From: Liolophura sinensis
Lineage: Eukaryota > Mollusca > Polyplacophora > Chitonida > Chitonidae
Direction: 5' to 3'
Assembly: GCF_032854445.1 (NCBI RefSeq)
Contig: NC_088306.1
Coordinates: 3,468,373-3,532,372, forward strand
Length of the DNA stretch: 64,000 bases
Of this stretch, positions 52,601-63,096 are shown piece after piece. The position numbers were made by a program, and so were the translations under genes. Under the pieces are notes generated by a model. It ran no database searches. It saw nothing but the letters and a program-made list of their open reading frames with translations, and was not told where the DNA came from. How positions within the stretch are numbered: the stretch's first letter is position 1; every line of letters starts with the position of its first letter.

Positions 52601-53580
52601 AGAATTATCAGTGAACAGATCTATAGATTTGTTTAGATTTCGCGGAAATGACGAGTCGAGAATGGACTTGGCAGAATACAGTCTTGTAGGAGTGATGAAT
52701 AAGGCCAGATTATCCTTAATGAACAAGATAAATTGACCTGTGCTGCTGTGTTAAGGTGAGATGCACAGGTATTAGCATTCAAAACCTTACCGATCCTGTA
52801 CGGTGCCAGCACAGGCGTTCGAAACCAGCCCGTAAACCCTCTGGAATATGGCATATATAGGGTTTACGACCTGGTCTCGAGCACCTGTGGATGCGGGCAC
52901 CGAAGAGGACGGCACATGTTATAGTATTCACCGGGGGTGGTCTGTGTCAGGTGAGATGTACAGGTATCATGGTATTAGGCCACACTGGGCTTGCTACTCG
53001 AATATTATTCGAGACGGCGGACAGCCGGGCACTTCGCTTGTACGTGTCCCAGGCAAGCAGACAACAAGGTGAAAGATAACAGGAGATGGTATAGGGAAAT
53101 GAACAATATTGCACAATATTCAGGGAAGTACGCCAGACAAGAACATACAGTGTGTAAGACAACAGAACAGAATGTATATATTGTGAACGTCAGCAAAACC
53201 AGGTTTTGTACTTTTGAGGCCGTGAAACACAGTTTTGTATGAACTCCCATGTCATGTTTTCACCGCCGTGTGTGAGTTCTTCCTTATGTACACTACACAC
53301 ATACATAGTACCATGACTAGGATCGTTCACACCAAATCAAGGATTATCCCAGTAGGGTAGACTCCTAACTCTCATTTATACAACTCAGTTGCAAGAGTTA
53401 CGGTGAGAAACAAACCCAAATATATTGGATTTGTGGTGATGAACATTTACCGCTGTTCTCACGCTCATTAAAACTTCACTAAGATAAAAGAGTCAGTCTC
53501 ATATATTTGATGGCAGTTTGTAACTCTAGTCATAACTTATCTGTTGACAGTCAAACAAGCAGTTTATTTCTGTCAGCTTA
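52601..53580. other. Upstream of the zinc-finger gene
   Basis: No gene seen. The short frames around 52848-53250 on both strands have no family. A pyrimidine-rich run and TCTGTCAG lie just before ATG 53581, so a 5' UTR exon may exist upstream. Confidence 0.4.
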
Positions 53581-56500
53581 ATGGCGACTTTACCCCAAAG
53601 CAACATGGTGGAGGCGAAAGAAAATGTAGACCAGATGCTCCATCAAGAAGAAACGGACACCATACACCAGCCTAACCTTGCAAACACCGAGGGTATGGAT
53701 GTGGTTTTGAAACTTCACTTTTAAGACTTGTTTAACATTGATCTTCAGATAATTTACAATGGTATTTTACGCTGACATTTAAACAAGTCGTCCTGAAATT
53801 GAAAGAATTAAATTTCCATTGTTAGACTGTTTGTATTTTTATTACTGATAGGTTTGGCGATAATTCGCTGTTTCTGAAAGGTATCTATGTCAGCCTCTTC
53901 TGAAATTTTATTCCAGGCCTTTTGGTCAAATCTATTACAAAAATAAAATGTAAATGAAAAGAATGATTTATCCATATTATTACTAGATGATAGCAAACGC
54001 TGTCCTAACACCCCATATTTACTCCTGTCATGTACATGACAAATTATATAAGGGGAAGTAGTAAAGATATATTAATCTACACTGATTTAATAGTCTTTAT
54101 TTTTGTTCAGGCATAATTTAAGTCCTCTGGGTTTTCTCCGGGCCCTGCCCGGTATCCTCCCACCATAATTCTGGCCACCGCTGTATAGGTGAAATATTCT
54201 TGAGTACGGCGTAAAACGGCAATGAAGTAAGTAAATGATTTTAAACATATTGTTCTCCAATAAATGAAATTTGTTTCATTACAGAGCTCCAGATATCGTC
54301 ACAAAGCTCTCCTTGTTCTCCCGTGACGTGTAAGGAGGAACCATTATTTACAGCTGACCAGAACGGCTGTGGTCAGTCTCCAGAACTCCAGATTTCCTCA
54401 CAAAGCTCTCCTTGTTCTCCCATGACGTGTAAGGATGAACCATTATTTACAGCTGACCAGAACGGCTGTGGTCAGCCTCCAGAACTCCAGATTTCCTCAC
54501 AATGCTCTCCTTGTTCCCCCGTGACGTGTAAGGATGAACCATTATTTACAGCTGACGAGAACGGCTGTGGTCAGCCTCCAGAACTCCAGATTTCCTCACA
54601 ATGCTCTCCTTGTTCCCCCGTGACGTGTAAGGATGAACCATTATTTACAGCTGACGAGAACGGCTGTGGTCAGCCTCCAGAACTCCAGATTTCCTCACGA
54701 AGCTCACCTTGTTCTCTCATGGCGTTTAAGGAGGAACCATTGTTTACAGCTGACGAGAACGGCTGTAATCAGCGTCCAGATTTCCAGACTTCCTCACAAT
54801 GCTGTCCTTGTTCTCCCATGACGTTTAAGGAGGAGCCATTATTTACAGCTGACCAGAACGGCTGTGGTCAGCCTCCAGGCCTCCAGATTTCCTCACAATG
54901 GTCTTTTTGTTCTTCCATGACGTGTAAGGAGGAGCCATTATTTACAGCTGACCAGAACGGCTGTGGTCAGCCCCCAGAACTCCAGATTTCCTCACAAAGC
55001 TCTCTTTGTTCTCTCACGACGTATATGGAAAAAACATTATTTACTGCTGGCGAGAACGGCTGTGGTCAGTCTCCAGAGCTCCAGATTTCCTCACAATGGT
55101 CTCCTTGTTCTCCCAAGACATTTGATAAGGAACCATTATTGAGAGCTGACGAGAATAGTTGTGACCAGCGTCAAGAGCTCCAGATTTCCTCACGAAGCTC
55201 ACCTTGTTCTCCCATGACGTTTAAGGATGAACCATTATTTACAGCTGACCAGAACGGCTGTGGTCAGTCTCCAGAACTCCAGATTTCCTCACAAAGCTCT
55301 CCTTGTTCTACAATAACGTTTAAGGAGGAGTCATTATTTACAGAGAACGGCTGTGGTCAGTCTCCAGAGCTCCAGATTTCCTCACAAAGCTCTCATTCTT
55401 CACCCAAGACATTTGATAAGGAACCATTATTGAGAGCTGACGAGAATAGTTGTGACCAGCGTCAAGAGCTCCAGATTTCCTCACAAAGCTCTCCTTGTTC
55501 TCCCAAGACGTGTAAGGAGCAACCATTATTTACAGATGACCAGAACGGCTGTCATCAGTGTCCAGATCTCCAGATTTCCTTGCAAAACTATCCTTGTTCT
55601 TCCATGACGTGTAAGGTAGAGCCGTTATTTACAGCTGACGAGAGTCGCTGCGATCAGCGTCCAGAGGTCCAGTTTTCTTCAGAAAGCGCTCGTTGTTCTC
55701 CCGTGAGGTTTAAAGAGGAACCATTGTTTACAGCTGACAAGAATAGCTGTGGTCATCGTCCAGAGCGTGAGATTTCCCCAGGAAGCTCTCTTTGTTCTCC
55801 CATGATGTTTAAAGAGAAACCGTTATTTACAGCAGACCAGAACGGCTGTGATCATCGTCCAGAACTCCAGATTCAGAACTCCAGATTTCCTCTCAAACCT
55901 TGCCTTCTTCTCCCACGACAAATCAGGATGAAACACTGATTATAACTGATGAGGACGGCTACCGTATAGACACGTTCAAAATGACAGCACACTCTTTCTC
56001 CACTAGTTTGAAACATTTCAGAAGTCAAAGCGGAGAAAAGACTTTTAAATGCTCGAGATGTGATTACAGAGGTAAAACCAAGTGGTGCCTAATTAAACAC
56101 GTGAGAACACACACGGGAGAGAAACCCTTCAAATGTACCAGATGTGATTACAGATGTGCACAGCAGGTTCATCTTACTAGGCATATCCGAACTCACACAG
56201 GAGAGAAACCATTTAAATGTTCTCGGTGTAGTGACAGATTTCGTACTAAGTGGTCCCTAACTACACATGTCAGAACTCATACAGGAGAGAAACCCTTCAA
56301 ATGTGCCTGGTGTGATTACAGATGTAGTGACAAGTCGTCCCTAACTAGCCATTTAAGAAATCACACAGGAGAGAAACCGTTCAAATGTGCCTGGTGTGAT
56401 TACAGATGTAGTGCCAAGTCGTCATTAACTACCCATGTCAGAACTCACACGGGAGAGAAACCCTTCAAATGTGCCTGGTGTGATTACAGATGTAGTGCCA

Positions 56501-57744
56501 AGTCGTCCCTAATTAGCCATGTCAAAACTCACACAGGAGAGAAACCCTTCAAATGTGAATGGTGTGATTACAGATGTAGTGCCAAGTGGTCCATAACAAG
56601 ACATCTTAGAATTCACACCGGAGAGAAGCCCTTCAAATGTTCCTTGTGTGATTACAGATGTAATGTCAAGTCGTCCCTAACTAGCCATCTCAGAACTCAT
56701 ACAGGAGAGAAACCCTTTAGATGTGAATGGTGTGATTATAGATGTAGTGTGCAGAGAAATCTAACTAGACACGTCAAAACACACACGGGAGAGAAACCCT
56801 TCAAATGTACCAGATGTGATTACAGATGTGCGCGGCAGGTTCATCTAACTAGGCATATCCAAACTCACACAGGAGAGAAAGCATTTAAATGTTCGCGGTG
56901 TAACTATAGTTCTAATTATAAAGGTAATTTACATAAACACATTAGAATTCACTCTGAAGAGAAGCCATACGAGTGTAACCTCTGTGATTACAGAGGTAGA
57001 GGTAAGTCCGCTCTGAGTAAACACGTCAGAACTCACACCGGAGAGAAACCCTTCAGATGTGCCTTGTGTGATTACAGATGTAGTGCCAAGTCGTCCCTAA
57101 CTAGCCATCTGAGAACCCACACAGGAGAGAAAACCTTTAAATGCGCCTGGTGCAATGACAGATTTAGTTGTCAGAGTGATTTAACTAGACACGTCAAAAC
57201 ACACACGGGAGAGAAACCATTCAAATGTACCAGATGTGATTACAGATGTGCACGGCAGGTTCATCTAACTAGGCATATCCGAACTCACACAGGAGAGAAA
57301 CCATTTAAATGCTTTCGGTGTAATTACATTTCTAATGATAAGGGTAACTTAGATAAACACATGAGAATTCACTCTAAAGAGAAGCCATACAAGTGTACCT
57401 TGTGTGATTACAGAGGTAGAGGTAAGTCAGCTCTGAACAAACACGTCAGAACTCATACAAGAGAGCACGCCTTTAAATGTACCTTGTGTGATTACAGTTG
57501 TAATCGGAGAGATTATCTGAAGAACCACATGATAGCTCACAAAGGAGAAAAACCTTTCAAATGCACCTGGTGTGATTACAGGTGTAGTAAACGAGATTAT
57601 CTAACTAAACATGTCAGAACTCACACAGGACAGAAACAATTTCTGTGTAGCCATTGTGGTCACAGGTGTAGTGACAGACATGCTCTAGAGGTGCATACTA
57701 GAACTCACACAGGAGAGAAACCCTTCAAATGTGCCTGGGTGTGA
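53581..57744 (+). CDS. Zinc-finger gene: 33-residue repeat region plus 20 C2H2 fingers
   Basis: Exon 1 (53581-53692) encodes MATLPQSNMVEAKENVDQ... ending NTE plus one base. The intron (53693-54284) ends TTACAG. Exon 2 continues in phase as ELQISSQSSPCSP and then 16 tandem 33-residue units (54323-55870). After a 14-base duplication that frame ends at 55939. The hinge (DETLIITDEDGYRID) and 20 complete fingers lie one frame over from 55877 to 57744 and stop within finger 21. Fingers are CxxC-x12-HxxxH with TGEKP linkers, and most carry CDYRC. A GT-AG join from 53692 straight to 55877 would give exon 1, hinge and fingers in one frame. So the locus may produce an acidic repeat protein, a zinc-finger protein, or both. 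Poly-finger proteins bind DNA, and their rapid evolution is often linked to control of mobile elements. That role is inference here. Confidence 0.75.
54125..54232 (+). mobile_element. SINE family A tail/body in the zinc-finger gene intron
   Basis: 'ggtatcctcccaccataatt', 'gaaatattcttgagtacggc' and 'gtaaaacggcaatgaag' are the reverse complement of SINE A. It ends about 50 bases before the exon 2 acceptor. Confidence 0.8.
54287..55870 (+). repeat. 16 tandem 99-bp units coding for a 33-residue repeat
   Basis: The unit reads, in two pieces, MTCKEEPLFTADQNGCGQ and SPELQISSQSSPCSP. Every unit keeps the core (E)PL(F/L)xA and most keep NGC/NSC. Unit 11 is two codons short. Units 9 and 12 share the variant KTFDKEPLLRADENSCDQRQ, so a three-unit stretch was copied (distance about 291 bases). 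One such unit also stands before the fingers in P1 and P2. I do not recognise this repeat as a named domain. Confidence 0.9.
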
Positions 57745-58775
57745 TTACAGATGTTGTAGCAAGTCATCCCTAACTCTCCACACCAGATCTCACACACGAG
57801 AGAAACCCTAGAAATGTGTTTTGTGTAATAACAGTATGATTACAGATGGAAAATATCCCTAACTACCCTGTCAGAATTCACACTGGAGAGAAACTCGCAC
57901 AGGAGAGAAACCCTTCAAATGTACGTGGTGTGATTACAGATGTAGTAACAATTCGGCTCTGTGTTAGCATGTCAAAACGCACGCGGAAGAGAACACTATC
58001 AAATGTACGTGGTGAGATTACAGATGTAGTAACAATTCGGCTCGGGATGAACATGTCAAAACGCGCGCGGAAGAGAACACTATCAAATGTACGTGGTGAG
58101 ATTACAGATGTAGTAACAATTCGGCTCTGGGTGAAATTGTCAAAACGCGGGCGGGAGAGAACGCTATATATTGTACCTGATGTGTTTACAGATTTAGTAA
58201 GAATTTGGCTATGGGTGCACGTGTCAAAACGCACGCGGAGGAGAATGCTATATATTGTACCTGATGTGACTACAGATTTAGTAAGAATTTGGCTGTGGGT
58301 GCACGTGTCAAAACGCACGCGGAGGAGAATGCTATCTATTGTACCTGATGTGACTACAGATTTAGTAAGAATTTGGTTGTGGGTGCACGTGTCAAAACGC
58401 ACGCGGAGGAGAATACTATCTATTGTACCTGATGTGACTACAAATTTAGTAAGAATTTGGCTGTGGGTGCACGTGTCAAAACGCACGCGGAGGAGAATGC
58501 TATCTATTGTACCTGATGTGACTACAGATTTAGTAAGAATTTGGCTGTGGGTGCACGTGTCAAAACGCACGCGGAGGAGAATACTATCTAATGTACTTGG
58601 TGTGATTACGCACATTAGAAAGAAACGCCTTTTTTGCCTCGTTATTCGATTGCAGATGAAGTCGGCGAAGATGATGTACATGTTAGAACTCACACAACAG
58701 AGAAGCGATTCCAGTGTATGTTGTGTGTTTACAGATGTAATAGGAAATGTTCTCTGACCAAACAACACAAGGTGC
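57745..58775 (+). pseudogene. Array of dead zinc-finger units behind the gene
   Basis: The 84-base finger period continues for about 11 units. One extra G at 57738-57740 shifts the frame inside finger 21. Further on, five units (TGA codons at about 58177, 58261, 58345, 58429 and 58513) share the same change of TGG to TGA between the two zinc-binding cysteines, and all have lost the first zinc-binding histidine (GARVKTH). Near-identity among these units means they multiplied after they died. A last finger-like unit, CMLCVYRCNRKCSLTKQH, ends at about 58770. The open 303-residue frame on + and 296-residue frame on - across this array are by-products of the in-phase repeat. Confidence 0.8.
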
Positions 58776-59929
58776 GGAGTTCAAATGGGACCTTTTGGCA
58801 GGCAAAGTGTGGACTCCCCAGCTCTCACTGATTGTTGGTTGTTGTCACTATGAGCGGTCGCCGATGATCCTGTCACTGTTTGAGCAATCCAATGTGCGTT
58901 AAAGACTGAAGTATGAAGTTGTGTCAATAACATGTTAAAGGTCAGAGCTTTACGCCTTTACCAAAAAAAAAAAAAAACCTGAGCGCCATCGTATACGTGA
59001 AATATTTATGAGTATGTCGTTAAAGAACAATCGGATAAATAAATAATTATAGAGGCGATTGTACTAAACGTGTCAAAGTTCACCTAGGGTGATAACAGAC
59101 GTAAAACCACTGACCGTTGGCGAAAGTTGAGTAGACCTTTGGCCATGATCACTCTACTGTGTTTTGTCAGTTACTGTCAAATCTGTAGACGATTAAAACG
59201 TGCGTGAATGTGCATTTAGCTGTAGTCATGTGTTAAGACTTCTTTTTTTTATCCACTTGGTCGGCCCATCTTTCTGATCTAGCTCTCCATGTTTCCACTT
59301 GGTCGGTCCATCTTTCTGATCTAACTCTCTCTGTTTCCACTTGGTCGGCCCATCTTTCTAATCTAGCTCTCGCTGTTCCACTTGGTCGGCTCATCTTCCT
59401 CATCTAGCTCTCGCTGTTTCCACTTGGTCGGCCCATCTCTCTGATCTAGCTCTCGCTATTTCCACTTCGTCGTCCCATCTTTCTGATCTAGCTCTCGCTG
59501 TTTCGGTTGCGACTTCCAGTCGGAAGGTTTTCCGGTACTTTGCCAAGATAGCAAATTTCGCGAGGGTCGGGACACCGCCGACAAACCTGACAGAAACCAT
59601 GGAACATTCAATCAATCATAGTCTGACAGTCGATTCTTGTATTTATCTGACAAAAATAAAGCGCATATGGTCTACGCAATCACAACTAAAGTTGGGCTCG
59701 AATCTGCGGAACCAGAAAGTTGCACGATGTCTACAGCGCATAAGCCCCATCTCAGACCACTGGCTGATCGACGGTCACGCCTTCAAGTTGTCTGTAGCCT
59801 GTCAGGAAGCACCGTAACAATAGCCCATCCACGCCCAACATATCTAACTCGCCACACATTCCGTAGAACCGAGTAGCTATAACTAGCTAATTGACACAAG
59901 TCAATCTGTATCATACCTTGTTGTTAAAA
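58776..59929. other. Downstream of the zinc-finger array
   Basis: Holds a SINE A tail fragment (58978-59045, + orientation, next to an A15 run) and a 42-bp tandem repeat (59255-59515). No gene seen. Confidence 0.5.
59255..59515. repeat. 42-bp tandem repeat, about 6 copies
   Basis: Unit 'cacttggtcggcccatcttt' plus 'ctgatctagctctcgctgtttc'. The period was measured between 59421 and 59463. Confidence 0.9.
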
Positions 59930-60105
59930 ACGGAGGTGGTCGTGCTGTTCTTTAAGTTGCAAAGACACACCAGGTACAGGTTCAAACCCGGCCTTTGGCA
60001 AGTGATGTCTGTCACCGATATAGTGTGCATATCTGTGCGTCACACATGGGAATGTTATTGACACTGGTTTACGTCGGGCGCTTAGGTTTCCAAAACGCCA
60101 TCGTA
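59930..60105 (+). mobile_element. Possible third SINE family (C)
   Basis: A B-box-like 'caggttcaaacccggcc' is followed by 'gtgcatatctgtgcgtcaca' and 'gttattgacactggtttacg', shared with 48809-48870. The pattern fits a tRNA-headed SINE, but only two copies are seen. Confidence 0.45.
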
Positions 60106-60181
60106 AAAAATTCTTGTAGATGGTTTTAAACACCAAGCAACTTTGTAAAAGGAAAAAAACATATACGACTGTTGTTTTATT

Positions 60182-60475
60182 ATTTATTTATTTATTTGAT
60201 TGGCGTTTTACGCCGTACTCAAGAATATTTTACTTATACGTCGGCGGCCAGTCGGGAGGAAGCCGGGCGGAGCCCGGTTGAAACCCACGATCATCCGCAG
60301 GTTGCTGAAAGACCTTCCCACTTACGGCCGGAAAGGAAAAGAGCATGAGCTGGACTCACAGCGACCTCACAACTCACAGCGACCTCACAACTCACAGAGA
60401 CCGCATTGGTGAGAGGCTCCTGGGTCATTACGCTGCGTTAGCGCTCTAATCAACTGAGCCACACGGAGGCCTCTG
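60182..60475 (-). mobile_element. SINE family A, full length
   Basis: A TTTATTTATTTGATTGGCGT tail, 'cgtcggcggccagtcgggag', then the head 'ggcctccgtgtggctcagtt' on the minus strand. The stretch 'acagcgacctcacaactc' near the B box is locally repeated three times. Confidence 0.9.
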
Positions 60476-60674
60476 TTACTATTAAAATGGTTATTACAGC
60501 CTCGATGCGAGACGTAATCAATTGTTTTAATATGCATCCCCGTTTTTCACGTGCGAAGACGCTTTGATCCAGTGGCGATTAATTCCAAAATTCCAATTTT
60601 AATGTACTAAAATGAAGAACAAAGACTAGATGAAAATAATTGTTTCTGAATAAAACAGATTCAGTACCTACAAA

Positions 60675-60812
60675 ATTGATTTATTTATTTATTTGATTGG
60701 TGTTTTACGCCACACTCTAGAATATTTCACCTATATGACAGCGGCTAGCACTATGGTGGGAGGAACCCGGGCAGAGCCTGGGGGAAACCCACGACCGTCT
60801 GCAGGTTGACCC
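60675..60812 (-). mobile_element. SINE family A, tail and body
   Basis: 'tttatttgattggtgtttta', 'cgccacactctagaatattt', 'cactatggtgggaggaaccc', ending at 'ctgcaggttg'. The head is missing. Confidence 0.85.
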
Positions 60813-60929
60813 AACAAAATAGATTCTTATTTATATATATATAACTGTATCTGGCTAAATGCACAACTTTGGCTACTAAACAGTTTAGAGATAGATTCTC
60901 TTCAGTTTTCACAAATAACATGAAATACC

Positions 60930-61545
60930 CTACTCGACTTTGGTTGCCAGATATAAGTCGGAGCCCCACTCGACTTTGGTTGCCAGATATAAGTCGGGGC
61001 CCCACTCGACTGTAATTGCCAGGTATAAGTCGGGGCCCCACTCGATTGTGGTTGCCAGATATAAGTCGGGGCCCCACTCGACTGCGGTTGCCAGATATAA
61101 GTCGGGGCCCCGCTGGACTGTGGTTGCCAGATATAAGTCGGGGCCCCACTCGACTGTAATTACCAGGTATAAGTCGGGGCCCCACTCGATTGTGGTTGCC
61201 AGATATAAGTCGGGGCCCCAGTCGACTGCGGTTGCCAGATATAAGTAGGGGCCCCACTCGACTGTGGTTGCCAGATAGAAGTCGGGGACCCACTTGACTG
61301 TGGTTGCCAGATATAAGTCGGGGCCCCACTCGACTGTGGTTGCCAGATATGTCGGGGCCCCACGCGACTGTGGTTGCCAGATATAAGTCGGGGCCCCACT
61401 CGACTGTGGTTGCCAGATATAAGTCGGGGCCCCACTCGACTGTGGTTGCCAGATATAAGTCGGGGCCCCACTTGACTGTGGTTACCAGATATAAGTCGGG
61501 GCCCCACTCGACTGTGGTTGCCAGATATAAGTCGGGGCCCCAGTG
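60930..61545. repeat. 36-bp minisatellite, about 17 copies
   Basis: Unit 'gactgtggttgccagatata' plus 'agtcggggccccactc'. The period was measured between 61385 and 61421. As 36 is a multiple of three, both strands stay open (ARYKSGPHSTVV on +, VGPRLISGNHSR on -); these are not genes. Confidence 0.97.
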
Positions 61546-61654
61546 TTACACTTGCATGGAATCTCAACTTCTAAACTCAGCACACCAATTAACTTTGAAT
61601 GTGTGCTGAAGAAAACGTCTGTGGCAACCTCTCTCAATGCTCCGGTGCGGTTGT

Positions 61655-61985
61655 TCAACTGGGCAAGGTACATGTGATTATGTGATTGTTTCCTCCAGGT
61701 GAGCTGAATGTAGTTATTTTCCCCAGATAAAGTGCATGTGGTTGTTTCTTCAGGCGAGGGGCATGTGGTTGTTTCCCAAACAGGGAGCATGCGGTTGTTT
61801 CCCCAGGACAAGGTGCATACGGTTGTTTTCCCCAGATAAGGTGCATGCGACTGTTTTCCCCAGACAGCGTGAATACGGTTGTTTCCCCAGACAAGGTGTA
61901 TGCGGTTATTTTCCCAGACAAGGTGCATGCGGTTGTTTTCCCAGAAAAGGTGCATGTGGTTATTTCCTCACTTAAGGGACATGTG
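61655..61985. repeat. 28-bp minisatellite, second array, degenerate, about 12 copies
   Basis: Same unit as at 49594-50360 ('gtgcatgcggttgttttccc') but shorter and more varied. Confidence 0.9.
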
Positions 61986-62004
61986 GTTGTTTCTCAACAT
62001 GTGG

Positions 62005-62125
62005 AATGTTTCACTTATACGACGGGGTCAGCATTATGGTGAGAGGAAACCGGGCAGAGTCCGGTGGAAACCCACGACCATCAGCAGGTTGCTGGCAGAT
62101 TTTCGCACGTAAGACCGGAGAGGGA
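62005..62125 (-). mobile_element. SINE family A body
   Basis: 'gtttcacttatacgacgggg', 'gaggaaaccgggcagagtcc' and 'catcagcaggttgctggc'. Lies between the two minisatellites. Confidence 0.8.
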
Positions 62126-62261
62126 GTTCGTATTGGTGGGTTAAAATTGAGATAAATGGGGCATGGAATTTCGCCACCTAATACTACAGGCCCAGTAATA
62201 ACAAAAGTCTGGCAAAATAGTTTTCCGTAGTTTGCACTCTGACAAATCCCCCACTGTCACC

Positions 62262-62715
62262 AAGGCCCCTCTAGCAGTGATCCCCTATTGTCACCGAGGC
62301 CCCTCTAGCAGTGACCCCTCATTGTCATCACGGCCCCTCTAGCAGTGATCCCTCATTGTCATCACGGTCCCTCTAGCAGTGATCCCTCATTGTCATCATG
62401 GCCCCTCTAGCAGTGATCCCTCATTGTCATCATGGCCCCTCTAGCAGTGATCCCTCATTGTCATCATGGTCCCTCTAGCAGTGATCCCTCATTGTCATCA
62501 CGGTCCCTCTAGCAGTGATCCCTCATTGTCATCATGGTCCCTCTAGCAGTGATCTCTCATCGTCATCATGGTCCCTCTAGCACTGATCTCTCATTGTCAT
62601 CATGGTCCCTCTAGCAGTGATCCCTCATTGTCATCATGGCCCCTCTAGCATTGATCCCTCATTGTCATCATGGTCCCTCTAGCAGTGATCTCTCATTGTC
62701 ACCACAGTCCCTCCA
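62262..62715. repeat. 34-bp minisatellite, second array, about 13 copies
   Basis: Same unit as at 50395-51035, with fewer variants. Measured period 34. Confidence 0.95.
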
Positions 62716-62999
62716 GAAATTCCCGGTCCAAAGCTGTATTTTAACCTGTACCTCATTAAAAGTCAAGCGCCTCTAACCACTAGACCTCGGCCCACCCCCC
62801 TTTAGATTATGCGATTACAACGGAAACAATATCTGACTTGATTCCTTTGCCAGAATACAGTACTTAAAACATGCAGGAATTATATTACTAAATTGTTTGA
62901 ATTCATACATTTCTAAGTCTGTAATCACTCCAGTTACATTTGTAACTACATATAGTGCATTGAAAGGGTTTCTTTTATTTTTAATCTGGCTCAGTTCTT

Positions 63000-63096
63000 T
63001 GCCATGCTAGCGCAGTGTAATGACACAGGAGCCTCTCACCAGTGCGGTCGCATATGCTGGCTTCCTATCCGGCCATACGAGGGAAGGTCTTCAGTA
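63000..63096 (+). mobile_element. SINE family A fragment
   Basis: 'tagcgcagtgtaatgacaca', 'ggagcctctcaccagtgcgg' and 'atccggccatacgagggaag'. Duplicate of 51300-51412. Confidence 0.75.

Noticed and set aside
60751-61567. Long frames on both strands (SGNHSRVGPRLI and ARYKSGPHSTVV repeats)
   Set aside because: Produced by the 36-bp minisatellite, whose length is a multiple of three.
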